A DNA stretch of 64,000 nucleotides from an uncultured Ferrovibrio sp. (GTDB lineage Bacteria; Pseudomonadota; Alphaproteobacteria; Ferrovibrionales; Ferrovibrionaceae). How positions within the stretch are numbered: the first letter of the stretch is position 1; each line of letters starts with the position of its first letter. The stretch is taken from NCBI RefSeq assembly GCF_937960835.1, contig NZ_CALGPC010000009.1, positions 124,001 through 188,000 on the forward strand, given 5' to 3'. Of the stretch, positions 9,585 to 16,915 are shown in pieces. The position numbers and the translations under genes are program-made. Below the pieces are notes generated by a model. That model worked only from the letters and a program-made list of their open reading frames with translations, did not search any database and was not told the origin of the DNA.

Positions 9585-9592
9585 GGCTTCGA

Positions 9593-9625
9593 GCGCCCCG
9601 GTATCCGCCGGGGCGCTTTTCTTTC
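9593..9625 (+). terminator. Rho-independent terminator of rpoD
   Basis: A perfect 10-pair stem AGCGCCCCGG / CCGGGGCGCT with a 6-base loop (TATCCG) is followed by TTTCTTTCT. It begins 8 bases after the rpoD stop codon. Confidence 0.9.
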
Positions 9626-9635
9626 TGCGATCCTG

Positions 9636-9710
9636 GGCCTGTAGCTCAACGGTTAGAGCCGGCCGCTCATAACGGTCTGGTTGCAGGTTCGAATCCTGCC
9701 GGGCCCACCA
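9636..9710 (+). tRNA. tRNA-Ile2 (CAT anticodon, expected lysidine-modified)
   Basis: A 75-base cloverleaf with encoded CCA. The acceptor stem is GGGCCTG/CGGGCCC, the D stem GCTC/GAGC, the anticodon stem GGCCG/CGGTC around CTCATAA, the T arm GCAGG-TTCGAAT-CCTGC, and the discriminator is A. The anticodon reads CAT. It is not an initiator, because position 1 pairs with 72 (G-C). The C4-G69 and C5-G68 pairs are those known to be recognised by the lysidine synthetase TilS, and the sequence around the anticodon (CTCATAA) matches tRNA-Ile2 better than elongator tRNA-Met. A tRNA-Ile2 next to rpoD is a familiar alphaproteobacterial arrangement. Elongator Met is the alternative. Confidence 0.85.
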
Positions 9711-9736
9711 CTCCCCTGTTCGGCCAGAAAGCTTTT

Positions 9737-9761
9737 GGCGGCGGAGGATGCCTCCGCCGCC
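9737..9761. terminator. Perfect hairpin between tRNA-Ile2 and the uracil permease gene
   Basis: GGCGGCGGAGG (9737-9747) and CCTCCGCCGCC (9751-9761) form an 11-pair stem with a 3-base loop, 10 bases past the permease stop. On the permease strand it is followed by AAAAGCTTTC and on the plus strand by ATTGCTTTG, so neither side has a clean T run. It probably ends transcription from the permease, possibly in both directions, but is not canonical. Confidence 0.55.
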
Positions 9762-9771
9762 ATTGCTTTGC

Positions 9772-11067
9772 TTACGCGGCGTTCCGCTCGCGCAGGATCT
9801 GATAGAGGATGATCGCCCCGAAGGTGGCGGTGCCGATGCCGCCCAGGGTGAAGCCGCCCAGCTTCAGTGCCAGATCGCCGGCGCCGAGCGTCAAGGCGAC
9901 ACCCACCGTGATCAGGTTGCGGGCATTCGAGAAATCAACCCGATTCTCCACCCAGATACGGCCGGCCGTCGCCGAAATCAGGCCGAAGACGACCAGCGAC
10001 AGACCGCCGATCACGGGTCCCGGGATCGTCAGGATCAGGGCCCCGAATTTCGGCGAGAAGCCGAGCAGGATGGCGAACAGCGCGGCGACGACGAAGAGCA
10101 GCGTGGAGAAGATCTTGGTCACCGCCATGACGCCCATATTCTCTGCATAAGTGGTCATGCCGGTGCCGCCGCCCGCACCCGAGATCATGGTGGCGATGCC
10201 GTCGCCCAGGAAGGCGCGCCCCAGATACGGATCGAGATTGCGGCCCGTCATCACGCCGATGGCCTTCACATGGCCCAGATTCTCGGCAACCAGGATGATC
10301 GCCACCGGCGCGATCAGCGCCATCGCACCCGCCTCGAAAACCGGCGTCTGGAAATTCGGCAGACCGAACCAGGCGGCCGAGGCGACGGAGCTGAAGTCGA
10401 TCGGCTTGCCCATGCCAAGGCCATTGGTGCAGATCGCGTAGACGATATAGGCGATCAGGCCGCCGAGCAGGATCGGCAAGCGTCGCGCCAGACCGGGAGC
10501 GGCGACGGCAACCAGGCCAACCGCGACCACCGTGAACAGGCCGATGAAGGTATCGAAGCCGCTGCCGCTGACACCCTTCACGCCGATCGGAGCCAGGTTC
10601 AAGCCAATGACAGCGACGATGGCACCGGTCACCACCGGCGGCATCAACGTCTCGATCCATTTATGGCCGAGCGCCATTACGACGAGGCCGATCATGGCAT
10701 ATAGGGCACCGGCTGCAATGATGCCGCCCAGCGCCACGCCGATATTGCCGTTCGGGCCGGAGCCGGCATAAGCGGTCGCGGCAATCACCACGGCGATGAA
10801 GGAAAAGCTCGAGCCCAGATAGCTCGGCACCTTGCCGCCGGTGACGAAGAAGAAGATCAGCGTCGCAATGCCGGAAAACAGGATCGACACATTGGGATCG
10901 AAGCCCATCAGCAGCGGCGCCAGCACCGTGGCGCCGAACATCGCCACCACATGCTGCAATCCCAATACGACGGTCTGCCCCCAAGGCAGGCGCTCGTCCG
11001 GCGCGATGACCCCGCCTGTCTTCAATGTCCAACGCGACAGGAAACCGCCGCCATCTGCTTGTGCCAT
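9772..11067 (-). CDS. Uracil/xanthine permease family transporter (UraA/RutG-like)
   Basis: This is a nucleobase:cation symporter-2 (NAT/NCS2) family inner-membrane transporter, probably importing uracil. The protein has about 431 residues with 12-14 hydrophobic helices. Family signatures are LGLQHVVAMFGATVLAPLLMG near the N-terminus, the acid-bearing ILVAENLGHVKAIGVMTGRN motif that contacts substrate, and GDGIATMISGAGGGTGMTTYAEN just after it. The ATG at 11067 is preferred because GGAGGGG lies 5 bases upstream; an in-frame upstream start at 11145 would add 26 non-conserved residues. A TTGACA hexamer (11165-11170, minus) is a possible -35 but lacks a good -10. It stands alone, convergent with rpoD and the tRNA. 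No uracil-metabolism gene adjoins it, so uracil as substrate is a family inference. Confidence 0.85.
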   Translation of the reverse strand: MAQADGGGFLSRWTLKTGGVIAPDERLPWGQTVVLGLQHVVAMFGATVLAPLLMGFDPNVSILFSGIATLIFFFVTGGKVPSYLGSSFSFIAVVIAATAYAGSGPNGNIGVALGGIIAAGALYAMIGLVVMALGHKWIETLMPPVVTGAIVAVIGLNLAPIGVKGVSGSGFDTFIGLFTVVAVGLVAVAAPGLARRLPILLGGLIAYIVYAICTNGLGMGKPIDFSSVASAAWFGLPNFQTPVFEAGAMALIAPVAIILVAENLGHVKAIGVMTGRNLDPYLGRAFLGDGIATMISGAGGGTGMTTYAENMGVMAVTKIFSTLLFVVAALFAILLGFSPKFGALILTIPGPVIGGLSLVVFGLISATAGRIWVENRVDFSNARNLITVGVALTLGAGDLALKLGGFTLGGIGTATFGAIILYQILRERNAA

Positions 11068-11358
11068 ATTCCCCTCCAATTTTACCTCCGGCTGCCGCCC
11101 CTGAGCAGGCACGACGATTCGCCGGCATTTGACCGGAGCGGACATTCAGGGAGTCGGAGCAGGCTGTCAAACGGCTGGACCGGTTTCGCAGTGCAACATG
11201 CCGAGGATGACCGGTCCTCATGACTGTGCGAATCGTCACAAGCCCTGGTTTCTGCCCTGGCTTTGCACAGGCAAAGCGGGAATCGGGCGATGCCCTCGCC
11301 TGCTTTGCGCTATAGTTTGCCGCAACTTCGATTGCCCTAGGGATGGGTGCCTTCCGCC

Positions 11359-12129
11359 ATGACGGATACCGAGCCCGGCCTGAGCCGGAAACTCACGACA
11401 ATTTTCTGTGCCGACGTGCAGGGCTACAGCGCTCTCGTCGATCAGGACGAAGTCGGCACGGTTACGCGACTGAAGCAATATCGTGCCGTCATGGTCGCCG
11501 AGATCGAACGCCATCATGGCCGCGTGATCAATACCTGGGGTGATGGATTGCTGGCCGAGTTTCACTCGCCTGTAGAAGCCGTCTTCTGCGCAGTCGAAAC
11601 GCAGCGCCGCATCAAGAGCCGGAATGACGAGACGCCGGACAAGCCACCGATGCAATTCCGGATCGGCATCAACCTCGGCGACGTAATGGTCGATGGCGGC
11701 GATATCTACGGCGATGGCGTCAATATCGCTGCCCGTCTGGAATCATTGGCCGAGCCGGGCGGCATCTGCATTTCCGGCGCGGTTTTTGAGCAGGTGCGCA
11801 AAAAGCTTGATATCGGGTTCAGCTTCATCGGCGAACGGGAGATCAAGAACATTGCCGAGCCGGTGCCGGCCTATCGCGTGCTGGTCGATGGCAAGGCAGC
11901 GACAATGCCCGTGCAAACAGCGCCATCGCCAGGCCACGAAAACGATCCGTTCGTCGCATGGAAACGCAAGGCATGGCGCTACGGCATCATCAGCGTCGTG
12001 CTGATTGCGATCAATCTGCTTACCAGCGCCGCCTATTTATGGTTTGTCTGGCCCATATTGGGCATGGCGCTGATCCTGGCTTTGCGCTTTCCCTTCCGCG
12101 CGCTCCACAACCGCCATATACACCGCTAG
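11359..12129 (+). CDS. Class III adenylate/guanylate cyclase with C-terminal membrane helices
   Basis: This protein probably makes cAMP or cGMP. The 256-residue protein starts with the catalytic domain (about 10-180). Metal-binding Asp19 lies in TTIFCADVQGYS and the second Asp in NTWGDGLLAEF (Asp62). FRIGINLGDVM and GDGVNIAARLESLAEPGGIC follow, as in Rhizobium-type cyclases. Two hydrophobic segments at about 200-240 anchor the C-terminus, the reverse of the usual sensor-membrane-cyclase order. In longer relatives the same position leads into TPR or CHASE-like regions, which are absent here. The ATG at 11359 is taken as the start, with AGGGATGG upstream; a GTG at 11347 is also in frame. The 291 bases upstream (11068-11358) hold no gene. 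Nucleotide specificity cannot be read from the sequence. Confidence 0.85.
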   Translation: MTDTEPGLSRKLTTIFCADVQGYSALVDQDEVGTVTRLKQYRAVMVAEIERHHGRVINTWGDGLLAEFHSPVEAVFCAVETQRRIKSRNDETPDKPPMQFRIGINLGDVMVDGGDIYGDGVNIAARLESLAEPGGICISGAVFEQVRKKLDIGFSFIGEREIKNIAEPVPAYRVLVDGKAATMPVQTAPSPGHENDPFVAWKRKAWRYGIISVVLIAINLLTSAAYLWFVWPILGMALILALRFPFRALHNRHIHR

Positions 12130-12131
12130 CT

Positions 12132-12512
12132 TCAGAGCCGGAGCCAAAGCACCAAGGCAACTCCACAAAACATAAGCGCCACCAAGGTGGCGTAAAAAGC
12201 ATAGCGCAGATACACCTCGCGCAAGGTCACGGTAATCAGCTTCTGTGCGATTTCGGGACTGAGCTCGATCCGGCGCCCAAGCAAAATCCACACCTCCGTC
12301 TTCTTGTAAGAAGCATGTGTCACACGTGCCGCCTTCAGCAGCAGCACGCACACCACCAGCAGGGTGAGAATGGCGCCCGATTTAGCGGCAAGCAGCGGTT
12401 CATAGATCAGGCCGACCATCACGGCCCAAATTGCCAGTGCCGCGAAAAAACACCCCCGCCCTACCGAATGAACCGCCATTGCCCTGATCCGCTCTTCGAT
12501 GGGATGGAGCAT
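12132..12512 (-). CDS. Hypothetical small membrane protein
   Basis: A 126-residue protein of unknown function with three predicted membrane segments: about 20-37, 43-60 and 103-124. A charged soluble stretch lies between them (TEVWILLGRRIELSPEIAQK). It is the third gene of a same-strand trio of small membrane proteins (13146 to 12132), starting 14 bases after the preceding stop, so it is probably cotranscribed. It ends 2 bases from the convergent cyclase gene. No catalytic motif is visible. Confidence 0.7.
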   Translation of the reverse strand: MLHPIEERIRAMAVHSVGRGCFFAALAIWAVMVGLIYEPLLAAKSGAILTLLVVCVLLLKAARVTHASYKKTEVWILLGRRIELSPEIAQKLITVTLREVYLRYAFYATLVALMFCGVALVLWLRL

Positions 12513-12526
12513 GGCCGCCGCTTCAA

Positions 12527-12826
12527 TCAGAGCAACCCGGGAATTGTCAGCAGAATTGCCGTCCCCAGCCAGATCAGCATCGACGTCTGATCCGTTTCCT
12601 TCCGGCCGGTGACAGCTTCGTAGATCCCCGCCGGCACACCTGAGAGCATCAGCGTCGAGACCGAAACGATCAGGGACGTGCCATAGAGCACCGCGATCTG
12701 ATTATGCGGCGCGAACTCCGGCAGCCATACCGGGGCTAATAAAAACACCAGCGGCACGGCAGGCGAGATAAAGCCGTTGAGCAGCGTCACGCCAAGAATG
12801 GCGATGAAGATGGTTTGCGGGTTCAT
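12527..12826 (-). CDS. Hypothetical small membrane protein
   Basis: A 99-residue, mostly hydrophobic protein with about three helices (near 5-30, 44-65 and 83-97) and a short polar loop (EAVTGRKETDQTS). The ATG at 12826 overlaps the upstream stop as ATGA, so translation is probably coupled to the 107-residue protein before it. A longer reading from 12982 would only extend into that gene. Function unknown. Confidence 0.7.
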   Translation of the reverse strand: MNPQTIFIAILGVTLLNGFISPAVPLVFLLAPVWLPEFAPHNQIAVLYGTSLIVSVSTLMLSGVPAGIYEAVTGRKETDQTSMLIWLGTAILLTIPGLL

Positions 12827-13146
12827 GACACAGCCGTCGTCAGGCTGGGGGCCATGCCGTTGGCTGCGAAGGCAAAATGCGTCACGTAACGAAGGGCGAA
12901 GCACCAGAAGGCGGTCGCCAGCGGCAGGAAACGCGGGTTGATGAAGTGCGGAGTGATGAATCGGGTGAGCCATACCGCCCAATTGGTCAGCAGCCTGAAC
13001 CAGCGGAAAATGTAGTTCGGATGATCCGGTGGCAAGAAGGCCGTCATCATGAAACGGCCCACACAGGTCCAGGCGATCAAAGCTAAGCCGTAACTGACGG
13101 CCCAGTAGGGCAGATAGCTCCAGAAAAAGTCAGGCTGGGAACTCAT
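12823..13146 (-). CDS. Hypothetical small membrane protein
   Basis: A 107-residue protein, first of the trio. A hydrophobic segment is visible near 10-35 (YWAVSYGLALIAWTCVGRF), followed by an aromatic- and Arg-rich middle (HPNYIFRWFRLLTNWAVW) and a second hydrophobic stretch near 73-95. The proline and aromatic spacing is vaguely YggT-like, but not enough to name it. Its stop overlaps the next start by 4 bases. A strong terminator of the upstream symporter gene lies between, so the trio needs its own promoter, probably within 13147-13187. Confidence 0.7.
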   Translation of the reverse strand: MSSQPDFFWSYLPYWAVSYGLALIAWTCVGRFMMTAFLPPDHPNYIFRWFRLLTNWAVWLTRFITPHFINPRFLPLATAFWCFALRYVTHFAFAANGMAPSLTTAVS

Positions 13147-13187
13147 CGGGAATCCGCAAAAGAAGTATTGGGCAATTAATTACCCTA

Positions 13188-13222
13188 CAAAAGAAAACGG
13201 CGGGGGCCAATGGCCCCCGCCG
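13188..13222 (-). terminator. Rho-independent terminator of the symporter operon
   Basis: On the minus strand, CGGCGGGGGCC-ATT-GGCCCCCGCCG forms an 11-pair stem (13198-13222) followed by TTTTCTTTTG. It lies 20 bases past the symporter stop. Confidence 0.92.
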
Positions 13223-13242
13223 CTCTAACGCTGCCCTATGGA

Positions 13243-15084
13243 TTAGTGGGCGATGGCGTCTTCGGCTCGCGCCAGCTTCACCTCACCCTTCGGGATGCGG
13301 ATGCTGTCGATGAAGTCCTGCATCTCCTTGGACGGAGCCGGCGTCATCAAGCTGACCACGTAGGTCACGATGAAGGCCGCCGGGATACCGAACAGACCGC
13401 AGGAGATATTCTTGACCCCGAACCACAGCGGCATGCCATAGAACTGGGTCATCACCAGGTAGAACACGCAGACACCGTAGCCAGCGATCATACCGGCGAT
13501 AGCGCCGGCATTGCTGGTGCGCTTCCACCAGATGCCCATCACCAGCGCAGGGAACAGACCCGACGCGGCGATCGAGAAGGCCCAGGCCACCATCGCGAGG
13601 ATGGTCGAGGGCTTCTGCGCCGCCGTAAACGCTGCGACGATGGCGACGCCCACCAGCAGCACACGGCTGAGGATCAGGCGACGCTTGGTCGGGGCATGCG
13701 GGTCGATCATGCGGTAGTAGATGTCATGGCTGAGCGCGTTGGCGATCGCGAGCAGCAAGCCGTCTGCCGTGCTGAGCGCGGCAGCCAGACCACCCGCCGC
13801 GACCAGGCCGGCAATGACATACGGCAGACCGGCAATCTCCGGGGTCGCCAGCACGATGGCGTCCGTATGGATACGGAATTCGGAGAGCTGCAGGATACCG
13901 TCGTTGTTGCCGGTTACGCCCTGGCAGAGCGCGTAGCGAACGGCTGCATCCGGACGATCGCAGGTACCGACCAGGCCGATTTCACCCCACGACTGCACCC
14001 AGGCCGGGAGCTGGTCGATGCTGGTGCCGATGACGTTCTGATAGACTTCCAGCTTGGCGAACGCCGCGTATGACGGCGCGGTGAAGTACAGCAGGAAGAT
14101 GAAGAACAGGCTCCACGCCACCGACTTGCGGGCATCACGCACGCTGGGCGTGGTGAAGTAGCGCATCAGGATGTGCGGCAGAGCAGCCGTACCCACCATC
14201 AAGCAGAAGATCAGCGCGAAGAAATTCAAGCCATCGGTGAAGTTCATCTCGCCCTTGGCATTGGCAAAGGTCGCCGTGTGGCCCTTGACCACGCCGAGCG
14301 TCGGCTCCAGCGCCTGGATCTTCTCGATCGCCTGACCATACATCAGCTGCGGGATCGGCACGCCGGTCACCTTGGCCGACAGGATGATCACGGGGATCAG
14401 GTAAGCGATGATCAGGATGATGTACTGCGCCACCTGGGTCCAGGTGACCGCGCGCATACCACCCAGCATCGAGCAGACCAGAATACCGGCCAGACCGACG
14501 AACACCGCGATCTCGAACGAGATGCCGAGGAAGCGGGAGGCGATGATGCCCACGCCGAAAATCTGCGCCGTCACATAGGCGAAGGAGGCCGAGATCAGCA
14601 CGATCACGCCGACGAAGCGCGCGACGTTGCCGCCGTACCGGGCGCCGAGGAAGTCCGGCACGGTGAACTGGCCGAACTTGCGCAGATACGGAGCCAGCAG
14701 GATCGACACCAGCAGGTAACCGCCGGTCCAGCCCAGCACGAAGGCAAGGCCGTCATAACCCGACAGATACAGCGTACCGGCCATGCCGATGAAGGAGGCC
14801 GCCGACATCCAGTCGGAGCCGGTGGCCATACCGTTGTAGAGTGCAGGCACCTTGCGGCCGGCGACGTAGTATTCGCCCATCTCCGCAGTGCGCGACAAGA
14901 TGCCGATCAGCGCGTACACGCCGATGGTGAGGAACACGAACAGATAGCCGATGACCTGGTTGGACACACCCAACTGTTCGAGGATGGCAAGAACGATCAC
15001 GAAGGCGACGAAACCACCCGTGTACATGCCGTAGATCTTGCCAAGATTGGCGATAAAGCCGCCATCTTTGGTATTGTTTGCCAT
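13243..15084 (-). CDS. Sodium:solute symporter (VC_2705-type, SSS family)
   Basis: An inner-membrane Na+-coupled transporter of about 613 residues with 13 or more helices. The SSS family core is clear: FVLGWTGGYLLVSILLAPYL, KFGQFTVPDFLGARYGGN, AVTWTQVAQYIILIIAYLIP and GGLAAALSTADGLLLAIANA. An inserted soluble loop (PTLGVVKGHTATFANAKGEM) and the paired DUF4212 gene identify the VC_2705 subgroup, whose substrates are thought to be small carboxylates such as acetate or propionate; substrate here is inference. The ATG at 15084 (MANNTKDGG) follows GGGGAG. Upstream in-frame codons would run into the DUF4212 gene. It lies 14 bases after that gene, so the two form an operon ended by the terminator at 13188. 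Confidence 0.92.
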   Translation of the reverse strand: MANNTKDGGFIANLGKIYGMYTGGFVAFVIVLAILEQLGVSNQVIGYLFVFLTIGVYALIGILSRTAEMGEYYVAGRKVPALYNGMATGSDWMSAASFIGMAGTLYLSGYDGLAFVLGWTGGYLLVSILLAPYLRKFGQFTVPDFLGARYGGNVARFVGVIVLISASFAYVTAQIFGVGIIASRFLGISFEIAVFVGLAGILVCSMLGGMRAVTWTQVAQYIILIIAYLIPVIILSAKVTGVPIPQLMYGQAIEKIQALEPTLGVVKGHTATFANAKGEMNFTDGLNFFALIFCLMVGTAALPHILMRYFTTPSVRDARKSVAWSLFFIFLLYFTAPSYAAFAKLEVYQNVIGTSIDQLPAWVQSWGEIGLVGTCDRPDAAVRYALCQGVTGNNDGILQLSEFRIHTDAIVLATPEIAGLPYVIAGLVAAGGLAAALSTADGLLLAIANALSHDIYYRMIDPHAPTKRRLILSRVLLVGVAIVAAFTAAQKPSTILAMVAWAFSIAASGLFPALVMGIWWKRTSNAGAIAGMIAGYGVCVFYLVMTQFYGMPLWFGVKNISCGLFGIPAAFIVTYVVSLMTPAPSKEMQDFIDSIRIPKGEVKLARAEDAIAH

Positions 15085-15098
15085 TGTGGCGTCTCCCC

Positions 15099-15365
15099 TT
15101 ATTCGTCTTCGGCGACGCCGAATTCCTCGTCGATCGAGTTCTGCTTCGAGGCGAACCAGAACAACGACACGACGAAGGCAATCAGCGAACCCTGCGCGGC
15201 CATGTAGAAGCCGAGCGGGAAGCCCAAAAATTTGATCCCGTTCAGCTGCGGCGCGAAGATATGGATCACAAAACCGAAGAAGAACCAGATCCCCAGCATC
15301 GTCCACATGAGGCCGGATGTTCTGGCCCAGTAGGCCCTGGCCTTATCGGGAGAAAGGTCTGACAT
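15099..15365 (-). CDS. DUF4212 family protein, small subunit of sodium/substrate symporter
   Basis: An 88-residue protein with two hydrophobic segments (about 18-40 and 50-70). It begins MSDLSPDKARAYWARTSG and contains WFFFGFVIHIFAPQLN, typical of DUF4212. In the family it is always encoded directly before a VC_2705-type symporter and is assumed to be an accessory subunit. The ATG at 15365 has AGGAGCG upstream. It is the first gene of the two-gene operon and is divergent from the gene at 15514. Confidence 0.9.
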   Translation of the reverse strand: MSDLSPDKARAYWARTSGLMWTMLGIWFFFGFVIHIFAPQLNGIKFLGFPLGFYMAAQGSLIAFVVSLFWFASKQNSIDEEFGVAEDE

Positions 15366-15513
15366 GAAGCGCTCCTGCCCCTGATTGTTGTGCTTATTCG
15401 TCTGGCGCGAGAGGATTGATTCCCGCGGCCAGCTGGTGGGAGTATAGGCAAAGGGAAGCAAATCAACGCATTAGACCTAGGTCGAATGATTTAACGGGGG
15501 CGCAAGCATAAGA

Positions 15514-16146
15514 ATGGCCAGTGAAAATCCCGGCATGTTGCGCCGCACACTAGAGTTCTTTTTCCCGCCAGCGGTCACCAATAGAGATGAGCTTTGCGAC
15601 TTCATCGGGGGCGAAGCTTCCTATCTGGTTCAGAAGACGGTGATCGGCTATTGCCGGGTCAAAACCGTATTCGATTATGGCAAGCTTCTGACCGAGCCCG
15701 CTTTCCGCGATGCCCTGGAAGTGTGCCGGTGGGAGGGCTATGCCCGCACGCTGGCCGACATGCTGATTCTGGTCGAGGCGTTCCTGCGGCCTGCGGACGA
15801 GCCTGCCCGGACCCAGGCGGCCGATGCGCTCGCCGCGCTGTATCCCGCTCTGCTGAACCAGGATATCCCTCCGCATCGCAGCGACTGGAAGGATCAGGAG
15901 ATCGCGTTCACAGAACGGTTTGCCCAATCGCGGCTGGCGTCGCCGCAACCCCCGGACAAGGTCGTGAGCGGCACCGCCAAGCTGCTTCATGAACTGGTTC
16001 CGATCCATGATCGGCTGAAGCGCAACGACCTCGAAGTCATCCTCGGCGACCTGCGGCTTCATACGCTTGCCATGCACAGCGCGATGCAGAAACGCTTCCG
16101 TCGCGAACCATTACTGCGCGCGCTGCTGCAGGCCCCTTCGGATTAG
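15514..16146 (+). CDS. Conserved hypothetical protein, first gene of an exonuclease-CBS/DUF294 operon
   Basis: A 210-residue soluble, probably all-helical protein. No signal peptide, membrane segment or known catalytic motif is visible. It begins MASENPGMLRRTLEFFFPPA, and the middle contains RWEGYARTLADMLILVEAFL. It starts divergently from the symporter operon and is followed 4 bases later by the exonuclease gene, so the three genes 15514-18375 are probably one transcript. The recurring company of symporter, exonuclease and CBS-DUF294 proteins suggests a role linked to control of acetate or similar solute use, but this is inference. Confidence 0.75.
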   Translation: MASENPGMLRRTLEFFFPPAVTNRDELCDFIGGEASYLVQKTVIGYCRVKTVFDYGKLLTEPAFRDALEVCRWEGYARTLADMLILVEAFLRPADEPARTQAADALAALYPALLNQDIPPHRSDWKDQEIAFTERFAQSRLASPQPPDKVVSGTAKLLHELVPIHDRLKRNDLEVILGDLRLHTLAMHSAMQKRFRREPLLRALLQAPSD

Positions 16147-16150
16147 CGCA

Positions 16151-16915
16151 ATGCGGCGGCGGCTGATCCCAGGATTGCTCGGTCGCATCACCGGGGTCTC
16201 CCGGGTCGTCGCCTCTCGCGTTGCCGCGCGCCCCACCCCCGAGATAGTCTTTCCGGCGGACGAGCCGCTGAGCACCCTCCCAGTCGTTGTCCTGGATACG
16301 GAAACCACGGGGCTCTCGGTGCATAAGGATCGTCTGGTGGCCATCGGTGGATTGCAATGCCGGGGCGGGCACCCGGAGCCTTCACCGCCGCTGGATTACC
16401 TGGTGCATCCCGGCATTAAGATTCCGCCGCGCGCGACCAACATCCACGGCATCACCAATGAGAGGGTGGCCTTTGCGCCATCCTTTCCTCTCATCTGGCC
16501 GAGCATCCAGCTGTTCTGGCATCGCAGAGTATTGGTCGGCCATAACATCGCCTTCGACCTCGCCATCCTGCGTCACGAAGCCGAGCGGGCGGGCCTGTCC
16601 TTTCATCCGCCGGCGGCGGCTTTGGATGTGGGCATGCTCTACGCCGGTCTGAAGCCACGGATGTCGATGATCTCTCTCGATACCGTGGCGCAGGATCTTG
16701 GCGTGGAAATCTCCTCCCGCCACAGCGCCATCGGCGACGCCGAGGCTGCAGCCGCCATCTGGGCGCAGCTTCTTCCAGCTTTAAGCCGGCTGGGGGTTGC
16801 GACGCTGGGCGCCGCCCAGAAGCTGATGGCAAAACAGCGCGACCTCATCCATGGTCAAAGCCGAGCCGGCTGGGCGGTCGATCTGCTGCTGCCCCATAGA
16901 GGGATGGCGCCATGA
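16151..16915 (+). CDS. 3'-5' exonuclease (DnaQ/RNase T-like DEDDh family)
   Basis: A 254-residue protein with the complete DEDD exonuclease set: Asp and Glu in VVLDTETTGL, then HNIAFDLAIL, and the final His-Asp in RHSAIGDAEAAAAIW (the DEDDh subtype). It resembles the DNA polymerase III epsilon domain, but the context is not replicative. In the family, such free-standing proteins lie next to CBS-DUF294 proteins, often near acetate-utilisation genes. The ATG at 16151 is used because the upstream extension overlaps the preceding gene. The last codons overlap the next start as ATGA (16912-16915), so translation is coupled. Confidence 0.88.
   Translation: MRRRLIPGLLGRITGVSRVVASRVAARPTPEIVFPADEPLSTLPVVVLDTETTGLSVHKDRLVAIGGLQCRGGHPEPSPPLDYLVHPGIKIPPRATNIHGITNERVAFAPSFPLIWPSIQLFWHRRVLVGHNIAFDLAILRHEAERAGLSFHPPAAALDVGMLYAGLKPRMSMISLDTVAQDLGVEISSRHSAIGDAEAAAAIWAQLLPALSRLGVATLGAAQKLMAKQRDLIHGQSRAGWAVDLLLPHRGMAP

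Noticed and set aside
9636..9710. tRNA-Met reading of the CAT anticodon tRNA
   Set aside because: C4-G69 and C5-G68 and the anticodon-arm sequence fit tRNA-Ile2 better; initiator is excluded by the G1-C72 pair.
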